Source: Brevibacterium moorei
GTDB taxonomy: Bacteria; Actinomycetota; Actinomycetes; Actinomycetales; Brevibacteriaceae
Reading direction: 5' to 3'
Assembly: GCF_024580735.1 (NCBI RefSeq)
Contig: NZ_JANIJX010000002.1
Location: 149,168-213,167, forward strand
DNA: 64,000 bases
The position numbers were made by a program, and so were the translations under genes. Positions 14,635-21,477 of the stretch are shown here, piece after piece. The stretch's first letter is position 1. Every line of letters starts with the position of its first letter. The notes under the pieces are model-generated. The model worked only from the letters and a program-made list of their open reading frames with translations. It had not been told where the DNA came from and did no database searches.

Positions 14635-15170
14635 TGGGAGGACGCGGACGGCCGAAGCTCGACACGAACAACGAGATGCGGGCGCAGAAAGCCCTACAGC
14701 TGCGCGCCAACGGAGCCACCTACGACCAGATAGCTGAAGCCCTGGGGTGGAAAGACCGCTCCAGCGCCTACATGGCCGTGAAGAAGCTCCTGAAGCGCAA
14801 CGAGGTGGAGGGCGTGGACCAGCTGCGCCGGGTGGCGCTGGAGCGGTACGACAACGTGTTCCGCCAGGCCGCCAGCATCCTCAACGCGACCGAGAAACAC
14901 ACGGAGATGACGGAGGACGGGGTGGAGACGAAACGCATTCCCACCCACTCCCCCAAGGACCGCCTGGCCGCGGCCCGGCTGATCGTCCGCACGCAGGAAT
15001 CCGTGAACCGCATGATGGGCGTCAACGTGGAGCCGGAGGCCGCGCAGATCACCACGCGGACGATCATCGTGGAGGCGGAGACGCTGACGAACAACATGGC
15101 GCACGCCCTCACCGGAGCTCCAGCGTCCGACGATGATGACATCATCGACGTGGTGGTGGATGAGGATTGA
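14634..15170 (+). CDS. terS: Terminase small subunit (DNA recognition)
   Basis: 178 aa. The N-terminus is a helix-turn-helix (KALQLRANGATYDQIAEALGWKDRSSAYMAVKKLL), as in many TerS proteins, then a helical oligomerisation region (LERYDNVFRQAASILNAT, PKDRLAAARLIVRTQESVNRMMG) and an acidic tail (ASDDDDIIDVVVDED). It precedes and overlaps terL (the TerL TTG start lies in its stop). It should bind the packaging site and regulate TerL. Confidence 0.8.
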   Translation: MGGRGRPKLDTNNEMRAQKALQLRANGATYDQIAEALGWKDRSSAYMAVKKLLKRNEVEGVDQLRRVALERYDNVFRQAASILNATEKHTEMTEDGVETKRIPTHSPKDRLAAARLIVRTQESVNRMMGVNVEPEAAQITTRTIIVEAETLTNNMAHALTGAPASDDDDIIDVVVDED

Positions 15171-16633
15171 CGGCCACCCTGACGCGGGTTGAGCGGCCGG
15201 TCATTGTCCCCACGGAGAAACAACGGCTGGCGCTCAGCTTGGACGTGGACGAACTCCTGTTCGGGGGTAGTGCTGGCGGCGGGAAATCGTATGCCCTGAT
15301 AGCCGCCGGGTTGCGCATGTGCCGCCTGGTGCCCGGCTCAGCGGTCCTCCTGCTCCGCCGTACCCACCAGGAACTTCACGAGCTGCGCCGTCGTATTGGC
15401 GAGTACGCGACCGAAGCGACGTTCAACAAGGGCGAAGCGATCTTCTACTTCCCGAACGGCTCGGAGTTCCGCCTGGGGCACGCTCAGTACGACGACGACG
15501 TGCAGAAGTGGCAGGGCGCGGAACTCCAGCTGTTGTTGGTGGACGAGCTGACCCAGTTCACGAAGTACCAGTACACGTACCTGCGGGGCCGCCTCCGCGC
15601 TTCCGGGACCGTCCTGCAGAAGATGAACGAGCTGGGTATCAGGCCGCATTCCCTGGCGACGGCGAACCCGGGCGGTATTGGCCATGCGTGGGTGAAGCAG
15701 CGGTTCATCTCCCCCGCGCCCGCCTTCCAGCGGTTCCGGACGCAGACGGGCACCGTGCGCGCCTACGTGCCGTCACGCCTGACGGACAACCCCCACCTGG
15801 ACCAGCAAGCATATTTGCAGGCGTTGTCGGGCCTGGACCCGGTGATGCGGCGGGCTATGATCGAAGGCGACTGGGATATCCTCCTGGGTTCCGTCCGGTT
15901 CCCGCAGTGGCGGCGGGACTTGCATGTGGTGGAGCCGGAAGACTACCCGCTGGAGCTGGTCGGTCATCCGCGGGCGGTCGGCGTGGACTATGGCGTGGCT
16001 GATCCGTTCGCGGCCGTGTGGGGTGCGCTCATGCCGGATGGCACCGTGGTGATCTATCGGGAGCTGATGGAGACGGACATGACGGCCAGCCAGCAGGCGC
16101 AGCTGATCTTGGACTCGGAGGCGGAGGGTGAGCGGGACCGTGGGCGTCCGGTGCCGGTGGCGGCCGACCGGTCCATGTGGAATCGTATGGGCAATTCGGG
16201 GGCGAAGCTCGCGCCCGGTTCTGACGCGCCCGACAAGGGTTCAATCGCGTACGAGTATTACAAGCGTTTTGGCGGGCAACTGCACCGCTCCAACTCCGAC
16301 CGGCTGGCCGGGTGGGCGATGATAGACGAGCTGTTGCGGCCCCGGCCGTGCGAAGGATCGTGCGGGCGGGAGGACTGCCCGGGGCATCCGCGCCTGGTGG
16401 TGTATTCGACGTGCGTGAACGTGATCCGCGATCTTCCATCCCTGCCGCGGGACAAGCGGAACCCGGAGGACGCGGCAACGCATAACGTGAATGACCACGT
16501 GCCTGACGCCTTGCGGTATTTGGTGATGGAGTTGGTGTTGCGGGGGCAGCGGCGGTCGTCGTTGGAGTCTGTGGCTGGTCGGCGGGAGCGGGTTCGGTCG
16601 GTGTCGGCGGGGTTGCGGGATCGGGGGTTTTGA
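15167..16633 (+). CDS. terL: Terminase large subunit
   Basis: 488 aa, packaging ATPase and nuclease. Walker A FGGSAGGGKSY at about residues 32-42; Walker B LLLVDEL with D126/E127; coupling segment SLATANPGG; RNase H-like nuclease start GVDYGVADPFAAVWG, second acidic region PVAADRSMW, and final NVNDHVPDALRYL with the third acidic residue. TTG 15167 overlaps the terS stop and is the only start that keeps the coupling; an ATG inside would cut off the start of the ATPase domain. Confidence 0.95.
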   Translation: MTATLTRVERPVIVPTEKQRLALSLDVDELLFGGSAGGGKSYALIAAGLRMCRLVPGSAVLLLRRTHQELHELRRRIGEYATEATFNKGEAIFYFPNGSEFRLGHAQYDDDVQKWQGAELQLLLVDELTQFTKYQYTYLRGRLRASGTVLQKMNELGIRPHSLATANPGGIGHAWVKQRFISPAPAFQRFRTQTGTVRAYVPSRLTDNPHLDQQAYLQALSGLDPVMRRAMIEGDWDILLGSVRFPQWRRDLHVVEPEDYPLELVGHPRAVGVDYGVADPFAAVWGALMPDGTVVIYRELMETDMTASQQAQLILDSEAEGERDRGRPVPVAADRSMWNRMGNSGAKLAPGSDAPDKGSIAYEYYKRFGGQLHRSNSDRLAGWAMIDELLRPRPCEGSCGREDCPGHPRLVVYSTCVNVIRDLPSLPRDKRNPEDAATHNVNDHVPDALRYLVMELVLRGQRRSSLESVAGRRERVRSVSAGLRDRGF

Positions 16634-16641
16634 CCCGGGTT

Positions 16642-16699
16642 TTGCCTCCCGCCGTGCAGAGTGTTATAGTATAACTATCAGCACGGGGGATGAGCCCCC
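16642..16699 (+). promoter_or_regulatory. Early promoter, copy 3, with operator and leader hairpin
   Basis: -35 TTGCCT (16642-16647), 17-base spacer, -10 TATAGT (16665-16670), palindrome GTTATAGTATAAC (16663-16675), leader hairpin GGGGG/CCCCC at 16685-16699 with loop ATGAG. It follows terL by only 8 bases. Confidence 0.75.
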
Positions 16700-16726
16700 G
16701 GCAACGCGAGCAGAAAGGCTCACACC

Positions 16727-16972
16727 ATGAACACCGCCTACACCCCCGGGATCACCACCGCCGCCGACCTCATCGAACCCCGCGAATGGCTCTGCAAGAT
16801 CGGCGACCGCGAGTTCACCGAACCCGTCTTCATCAAGACCTGCCACCGCTCCAGCGACTACATCGTCCACCTGTACGGCGACGTGTTCATGGACGTTCCC
16901 GCGGAAACCCCCGTCACCCTGGCGCACCTCACTCCGACCCACCCCTACTTCCACAACGTCCGCAAGTACTGA
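16727..16972 (+). CDS. Small phage protein behind early promoter copy 3
   Basis: 81 aa: MNTAYTPGITTAADLIEPREWLCKIG... Mixed alpha/beta sequence with HRSSDYIVHLYGDVFMDVPAETPV in the middle. AGAAAGG ribosome-binding site. Not recognised. Followed by a strong hairpin. Confidence 0.7.
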   Translation: MNTAYTPGITTAADLIEPREWLCKIGDREFTEPVFIKTCHRSSDYIVHLYGDVFMDVPAETPVTLAHLTPTHPYFHNVRKY

Positions 16973-16988
16973 TCCCCATCACTCCCCC

Positions 16989-17018
16989 GGCGGGGCCGCG
17001 AACAACAGCGGCCCCGCC
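16989..17018 (+). terminator. Intercistronic hairpin
   Basis: Perfect 11-bp stem GGCGGGGCCGC (16989-16999) with 17008-17018, 8-base loop, directly before CGAAAGGA of the next gene. Confidence 0.55.
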
Positions 17019-17040
17019 CCCTCGAAAGGAACTACACACC

Positions 17041-17376
17041 ATGACCAACCTGGAGACCATCACCCGAACCGCCCGCAAGCTCGCCAGCGCCTACATGGAC
17101 GACTTCCTGGCCGCTGACAACGACGGCATGGACGCGCTCATGAACGCGGCCCGCGCCCGCGACCTGCACAAGGACGCTGAAGCGCACTGCCTGCGCCAGC
17201 TGGAGCCGGGAACGACCGACCGGGGGACGTACGGGCACCTGTTCGATGACGGCGAATCGGTAGCGTTCGTCGGCAAGGATCGGGCCTACTGTGGGCCGTC
17301 GTGGGTACATTGGTTCAGCGCGGAGTTGGGCGGATGGGGTCGAACGTCGTTCGGAGACCTGTTCAAGGAGAAGTGA
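17041..17376 (+). CDS. Hypothetical phage protein
   Basis: 111 aa (MTNLETITRTARKLASAY...). The N-terminal half is helical (YMDDFLAADNDGMDALMNAARARDL), the C-terminal half aromatic (YCGPSWVHWFSAELGGWGR). ATG 17041 has GAAAGGA 8 bases upstream. Lies between two hairpins. Unknown. Confidence 0.65.
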   Translation: MTNLETITRTARKLASAYMDDFLAADNDGMDALMNAARARDLHKDAEAHCLRQLEPGTTDRGTYGHLFDDGESVAFVGKDRAYCGPSWVHWFSAELGGWGRTSFGDLFKEK

Positions 17377-17380
17377 ACCC

Positions 17381-17418
17381 GGCCCGGGCCTGCTGGCAAC
17401 CGCTAGCGGGCCTGGGCC
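17381..17418 (+). terminator. Long intercistronic hairpin
   Basis: 14-bp stem with two G-U pairs: 17381-17394 with 17405-17418, 10-base loop. It precedes GAAGGAGAG of the XRE-like gene. Confidence 0.6.
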
Positions 17419-17441
17419 CCGTTATGGAGAGAAGGAGAGAT

Positions 17442-17852
17442 ATGGGAGACGAATTGCCGGAGATGACGGCGGCGGAGTTCCGCGCTATCCGCGTGTACCT
17501 GGGCTTGTCGATTGGAGACGTGGCCCGGGGCCTGGACGTGGATTCGGGGACCGTGCGCGACTGGGACAAGGGCAAGCGGGCGATGCCGCCGGGTGTCGTG
17601 CTGGAGTTCAGCGCATGGCGGGAGGAGACGGAGAAGGCCATTGACTATCTGGTCCGCCAGCACACTCGCGTTCAGGTGCGGGATGGACGCCCGGGCCGTA
17701 TAGCTATACCGCGGACGCCGGTGGACCTGGAGCGGTGGGCGCTGGACCGGAAGGCGTTGGGGTTGAGCTTCTGGCCGTCGTTGGATTGGTGGAAGGTTGT
17801 GGCGGTTCAGGTGGTTGAGGAGGTGCCGGGGTTGCGGATCGTGTGGGAGTAG
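17442..17852 (+). CDS. XRE/YdiL-like helix-turn-helix protein, candidate phage repressor
   Basis: 136 aa, ATG 17442 with GAAGGAGAG upstream; an open frame extends further 5' but is covered by the hairpin. Residues ~10-50 (FRAIRVYLGLSIGDVARGLDVDSGTVRDWDKGKRAMPPGV) are a lambda-repressor-like HTH with the 'W..G....P' ending of the YdiL group. The C-terminal half (WWKVVAVQVVEEVPGL) is unassigned. It is the only convincing XRE-type regulator in the window and lies immediately upstream of early promoter copy 4, so it could be the protein that binds the GTTATAGTATAAC palindromes; that link is a guess. Confidence 0.6.
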   Translation: MGDELPEMTAAEFRAIRVYLGLSIGDVARGLDVDSGTVRDWDKGKRAMPPGVVLEFSAWREETEKAIDYLVRQHTRVQVRDGRPGRIAIPRTPVDLERWALDRKALGLSFWPSLDWWKVVAVQVVEEVPGLRIVWE

Positions 17853-17862
17853 GGGCCGGGGT

Positions 17863-17926
17863 TTGCCGTCCCCTCGTGCAATATGTTATAGTATAACTAC
17901 AAGCACGAACAAGGGGGACGGCCCCC
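17863..17926 (+). promoter_or_regulatory. Early promoter, copy 4, with operator and leader hairpin
   Basis: -35 TTGCCG (17863-17868), 18-base spacer (one extra base compared with the other copies), -10 TATAGT (17887-17892), palindrome GTTATAGTATAAC (17885-17897), leader hairpin GGGGG (17913-17917) with CCCCC (17922-17926), loop ACGG as in copy 1. Confidence 0.7.
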
Positions 17927-17940
17927 GGAAAGCAGGAATC

Positions 17941-18096
17941 ATGCAGGACTTCACCAAGATGACCAACGACATGCTGATCAACGCCCTCACCCACGCGGTT
18001 GACCGCCGGGACGCCTTCGAGCAGTCCGACATCAAGAACGAACTGCTCCGCCGCCTCGGCTCCGGCAACGCCACCGGTTCCGACTACGCGAACTGA
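17941..18096 (+). CDS. Small phage protein behind early promoter copy 4
   Basis: 51 aa: MQDFTKMTNDMLINALTHAVDRRDAFEQSDIKNELLRRLGSGN..., almost wholly helical. Overall character (N-terminal M-T/D-rich, LxxALxxAxxxxDAF, then ELxRR) is like the 57-aa protein at 2609, which also follows such a promoter; the two may be diverged relatives. GCAGGAATC ribosome-binding site. Confidence 0.65.
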   Translation: MQDFTKMTNDMLINALTHAVDRRDAFEQSDIKNELLRRLGSGNATGSDYAN

Positions 18097-18100
18097 CGCA

Positions 18101-18115
18101 TAACCCGTTCGTTAC
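18101..18115. repeat. 15-bp repeat TAACCCGTTCGTTAC, copy 2
   Basis: Identical to 13977-13991. Here it follows the stop of the small gene at 17941 and runs directly into a hairpin. Confidence 0.5.
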
Positions 18116-18116
18116 A

Positions 18117-18138
18117 CCCCGGGCCAACCGGCCCGGGG
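18117..18138 (+). terminator. Intercistronic hairpin
   Basis: Perfect 9-bp stem CCCCGGGCC (18117-18125) with 18130-18138 and the tetraloop AACC, upstream of CGGAAGGA. Confidence 0.55.
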
Positions 18139-18160
18139 CCCCGCCCGGAAGGACCCCGCC

Positions 18161-18379
18161 ATGAACCACAGCATCTTCAAGACCGCCCGCACCATCTCTG
18201 TTGACGACTACGCCGTCCCCGCCGGAGAGGAATGGCCCGCCCGCGTCTACCGCGTCAACCGCGCGGGTAGCGGCTACGACACCGAGACCGGCCGCCAGGT
18301 CCGTACCAAGGCCCGCCTGTGGTTCTCCAACACCAAGTTCAGCGACTACCCGCTGGACTCCCTCATCCCCGTCTACTGA
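18161..18379 (+). CDS. Small hypothetical phage protein
   Basis: 72 aa: MNHSIFKTARTISVDDYAVPAGEEWPARVYRVNRAGSGYD... Beta-rich, with aromatic WFSNTKFSDYPLDSLIPVY at the end. GAAGGACC ribosome-binding site. Looks like a small single-domain protein; no family recognised. Confidence 0.65.
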   Translation: MNHSIFKTARTISVDDYAVPAGEEWPARVYRVNRAGSGYDTETGRQVRTKARLWFSNTKFSDYPLDSLIPVY

Positions 18380-18388
18380 AAGGACACC

Positions 18389-18577
18389 GTGAAGCAGTCC
18401 ATCACCTCCAAGGCCCTCGACAAGAAGACCGGCATGACCTTGGAGGAGGTGGCCGCGGTCATCACCCGCGCCTACCGCCTCGACATGCCAACCAGCTCCA
18501 CCGTGGAAGTCATCATCGGCTTCCGCTCCCAGATTCAGTCCATCACCATCACCCAGAAAGAGGAGACACCATCATGA
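18389..18577 (+). CDS. Small hypothetical phage protein
   Basis: 62 aa from GTG 18389 (AAAGGACACC upstream). A helix (GMTLEEVAAVITRAYRL) followed by a strand-rich end (STVEVIIGFRSQIQSITITQKEE). ATG of the ATPase gene overlaps its stop. Possibly a partner of that ATPase because of the coupling. Confidence 0.6.
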   Translation: MKQSITSKALDKKTGMTLEEVAAVITRAYRLDMPTSSTVEVIIGFRSQIQSITITQKEETPS

Positions 18578-19824
18578 CCACCACCGGATACCAGCAGCAG
18601 CGAATCGTGGAACTCCGCGCGGAGAACTACAAGCGGCTGAAGGCCGTACGGATCACCCCGGACGCGGACGGCCTGGTGCAGATCACCGGAGCCAACGGGC
18701 AGGGCAAGACGTCCGTGCTCGACGCCCTGTGGTCCGCCCTGGACAACGCCACCACGTCCAAGCAGAACCCCGACGTGATCCGGCATGGCGCGCACACTGC
18801 CAGCGTCCGCCTGGAGCTGGATGACCTGATCGTGGAGCGCACCTGGCAGGAGGGGAAGATGCCCGCTCTGAAGGTCACGTCGAAGGAGGGCGCGAAGCTC
18901 TCCAGCCCCCAGGCAGTGCTCAACGCCCTGTTGGGTTCCCTGTCGTTCGATCCGACGGCGTTCCTCCGCCTCCGCCCGGCCGATCAGGTTTCGCAACTGC
19001 TGGACCTGGTGGAGTTGCCATTCGATCCGGCGCAGCTGGAAGCCGACCGGCAGGAGGCGTACGACCAGCGGACCGCGGTGAACCGGGATGCGAAGCGCCT
19101 GGCGGGCGCTATCAGCTCACTCGGGGACGTGGACGTGACGGCTGAGCCGGTGGACATTGCCGCGCTCACCGATGAACTGTCCCGGGCGAGGAACGCCCGG
19201 GGTGTGATGGAGGAAGCGCACAACCGGCTGGACAACGCACGGGCTGACCTGGAAGACGCCCGCGCCAATGTGAAACGGCTGGAGGATAAGACCCGCGCGT
19301 GGGAGGCGGAACTGTCCAAGGCGAACAGCAATTACGCGCTGTACCGCGACCCCGACGAAGTGGAGCTGGACCTGCGCGCGGCAGACGCGCGGGCGGAAGC
19401 ATTCCAGCAGCGGCAACGTCTGGAAGCCCTCACCGCGGACATGGAAGCCGCCAAGGAGGAGTCCGAGAACCTGACCGCCCGGATCGGAGAACTGGACGAG
19501 CAGAAGCGGGAAGGCCTCGCCGCCGCCGACATGCCCGTGCCCGGCCTCGGATTCAACGACACCGGCGTCACCTACCACGACGTGCCGCTGCAGCAGGCTT
19601 CCACCGCCGAACGCCTCAGGGTCGCAACGGCCATTGCCATGCGCCAGGCCCCCGCACTGAAGGTGCTGCGGGTCCAGGACGGCAACGACCTGGATTCCAA
19701 GAGCCTCGCAGCGCTCGACCAGCAGGCCCGGGAGCACGGATTCCAGGTGTGGATCGAACGGGTGGACGAGACCGGAACCGTGGGCGTGTACATCGAAGAC
19801 GGCGAACAGCCCGCCACCAACTGA
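18574..19824 (+). CDS. SMC/RecF-like AAA ATPase
   Basis: 416 aa. ABC-type head at both ends and coiled coil between. N-terminus: RAENYKRLKAVRITPDADGLVQITGANGQGKTSVLDAL with Walker A at about residues 39-46. Middle (about 190-320): long helices such as NRLDNARADLEDARANVKRLEDKTRAWEAEL. C-terminus: QASTAERLRVATAIAMRQA is the signature-like segment and LKVLRVQDGNDLD the Walker B strand, with the usual DE replaced by DG, so hydrolysis may be weak. Phage proteins of this type work with a RecB-like or SbcD-like nuclease in recombination; no such nuclease is next to it. ATG 18574 has GAGGAGACA upstream. Confidence 0.8.
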   Translation: MTTTGYQQQRIVELRAENYKRLKAVRITPDADGLVQITGANGQGKTSVLDALWSALDNATTSKQNPDVIRHGAHTASVRLELDDLIVERTWQEGKMPALKVTSKEGAKLSSPQAVLNALLGSLSFDPTAFLRLRPADQVSQLLDLVELPFDPAQLEADRQEAYDQRTAVNRDAKRLAGAISSLGDVDVTAEPVDIAALTDELSRARNARGVMEEAHNRLDNARADLEDARANVKRLEDKTRAWEAELSKANSNYALYRDPDEVELDLRAADARAEAFQQRQRLEALTADMEAAKEESENLTARIGELDEQKREGLAAADMPVPGLGFNDTGVTYHDVPLQQASTAERLRVATAIAMRQAPALKVLRVQDGNDLDSKSLAALDQQAREHGFQVWIERVDETGTVGVYIEDGEQPATN

Positions 19825-19843
19825 ACCGAAGGAGTTAATCACC

Positions 19844-20047
19844 ATGCACCGCTACACCCTCGCCGTCGCCCTCGCGGCCGCGGCCCTCACCCTCGCCGCC
19901 TGCGCCCCCAGCCAGGCCGCCGCCAACCCGCCCGCCACCGTCGTCCCGGCCATGACTCCCGGCGTGATCGACCTCGGAGCCGATCCCGTCCCGGAGATGA
20001 CCGGCGGCGTGATCGACGGGAACACCTTCCCGACTCCGGGCAACTGA
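19844..20047 (+). CDS. Small lipoprotein
   Basis: 67 aa. Signal peptide MHRYTLAVALAAAALTLAAC with a lipobox LAAC, so the mature chain of about 47 residues would be tethered to the outer face of the membrane. The mature part holds two copies of a motif, VPAMTPGVIDLG and VPEMTGGVIDGN. GGAGTTAATC ribosome-binding site. Small phage lipoproteins often block superinfection by interfering with DNA entry; that role is a guess from type alone. Confidence 0.75.
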   Translation: MHRYTLAVALAAAALTLAACAPSQAAANPPATVVPAMTPGVIDLGADPVPEMTGGVIDGNTFPTPGN

Positions 20048-20056
20048 TGCGGCTGA

Positions 20057-20097
20057 GCGGCCCCGTCCCCCACACTCGGGGGGCGGGGCCGCATTGT
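20057..20097 (+). promoter_or_regulatory. Terminator hairpin overlapping a CTCCCA-type promoter motif
   Basis: 15-bp stem with one G-U pair: 20057-20071 with 20078-20092, 6-base loop. Embedded in it is GTCCCC (20065-20070), then 21 bases, then CATTGT (20092-20097), then 6 bases to the portal ATG (20104), which has no ribosome-binding site. The hairpin would end early transcription and the motif restart it at the head genes. Confidence 0.5.
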
Positions 20098-20103
20098 GTC
20101 GTT

Positions 20104-21477
20104 ATGACGATCATCCGACCTGAACTTGGCAACCCTGGCGGCATGGAAGCGTCGTACACGCCGGGCAGGGACCGCAAGACGACGTACACGCCACGCCCGG
20201 ACGAGCACACGTGGGAGCTGGAATACCCGCTCTGCAATGCCGTCTACAGCCAGATGAAACGGTCTGATGGGCAGGTGGCGTCCCTACTGAAGGCGATCCG
20301 CTTGCCGATCCAGGGCGCGCACTGGCAGCTCACCGGGGATGACGTCCGCCCGGAGGTTATGGAGTTCGTGACGAAAGACTTGGGCGTCACTCTTCCCGGG
20401 GAGGGCCGGACCCGGCGGCGCAGGAACGGAATCGTGTGGGGCCACCACGTGCGGGAAGCCCTGAACATGCTCGCCTACGGCCACATGTTCTTCGAGCAGG
20501 TCTATCACTTCACCCCCACCGATCCCACCCATATTCACCTGCGGAAGCTGGCCCCGCGGATGCCGCAGACCATCACGCAGATTCAGGTGGAGCGGGACGG
20601 CGGCCTGGCCGGTATCTGGCAGGAACCCCTGGACCTCACCCGGGTGCATGAACCGATCTTCATTCCCGTGGACCGGCTGGTCGGGTACGTGCTCGACCAG
20701 GAGGGCGGAGATTGGACGGGCAGTTCCATCCTCCGTACCGCCTACAAGCATTGGCTGATCAAGGACGTTCTGATGCGGGTTGATGCGCAGTCGGTGGAGC
20801 GTAACGGCATGGGTATCCCCGTGGTGAAGTACGATCCGACGATCCCGGGCGCGAAGGAGGACGCGGAGGAGATCGTGCGGAACGTCCGCGCGGGCGAAGC
20901 CGCGGGTGTTGCCCTCCCCGTCGGAGATGGGCTATCCGACTTCAGCCTGGTGGGCGTGTCCGGCTCCACCGTGGACGCGGTGGCCCGCATGAACTACCAC
21001 GACCAGCAGACCTCCCGGTCGGCCCTGGCAATGTTCCTGGACCTCGGCCACGACGCCGGGGCCCGAAGCCTGGGCGAATCCCAAACGGATTTCTTCCTGT
21101 CGTCCCTCCAGTCCGTTGCGGACGATATTGCGGAGGTGGCAACGGAGCACATCATCCGCGACCTGGTGGAGGTCAATTGGGGCCCGGATGAACCGTACCC
21201 GGTCATGTCCCCCGGCCGCCTGGCTGACAATGGGGCGATCACGTCGGAGTCCCTGGCGACGCTCACCACCGCGGGTCTCCTCACTCCGGACGCCCGCTTG
21301 GAGGACTATGTGCGCACCCGGTCCGGTCTCCCGGAGGCAGACCCGTCCACAGCCCGCCAGCAGGACGTAGACACGCCAACACCCGCGGGGGCACCCATTC
21401 CCACCCTGGCCGAAGACGACACGGCCCTGGCGCGGGTGGAGTCAATTCTGGCCCGCATGTCGGAGCTGGAGGCGTGA
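20104..21477 (+). CDS. Portal protein, Mu gp29-like (DUF935)
   Basis: 457 aa. It forms the dodecameric DNA gateway of the head. The pattern YSQMKRSDGQVASLLKAIRLPIQGAHWQLTGDD and later FFEQVYHFTP, LRKLAPRMPQTI, VDRLVGYVLDQEGGDWTGSSILRTAYKHWLIKD are typical of the DUF935 portal group. ATG 20104 is preferred over an earlier in-frame ATG at 20047 because that earlier stretch is the hairpin; no ribosome-binding site is seen, so the start is probably leaderless. The acidic C-terminus ends ARMSELEA. GTGA overlap with the MuF gene. Confidence 0.85.
   Translation: MTIIRPELGNPGGMEASYTPGRDRKTTYTPRPDEHTWELEYPLCNAVYSQMKRSDGQVASLLKAIRLPIQGAHWQLTGDDVRPEVMEFVTKDLGVTLPGEGRTRRRRNGIVWGHHVREALNMLAYGHMFFEQVYHFTPTDPTHIHLRKLAPRMPQTITQIQVERDGGLAGIWQEPLDLTRVHEPIFIPVDRLVGYVLDQEGGDWTGSSILRTAYKHWLIKDVLMRVDAQSVERNGMGIPVVKYDPTIPGAKEDAEEIVRNVRAGEAAGVALPVGDGLSDFSLVGVSGSTVDAVARMNYHDQQTSRSALAMFLDLGHDAGARSLGESQTDFFLSSLQSVADDIAEVATEHIIRDLVEVNWGPDEPYPVMSPGRLADNGAITSESLATLTTAGLLTPDARLEDYVRTRSGLPEADPSTARQQDVDTPTPAGAPIPTLAEDDTALARVESILARMSELEA

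Noticed and set aside
20047..20103. Longer portal protein starting at ATG 20047
   Set aside because: The added residues are encoded by a 15-bp terminator-like hairpin and do not resemble portal N-termini.
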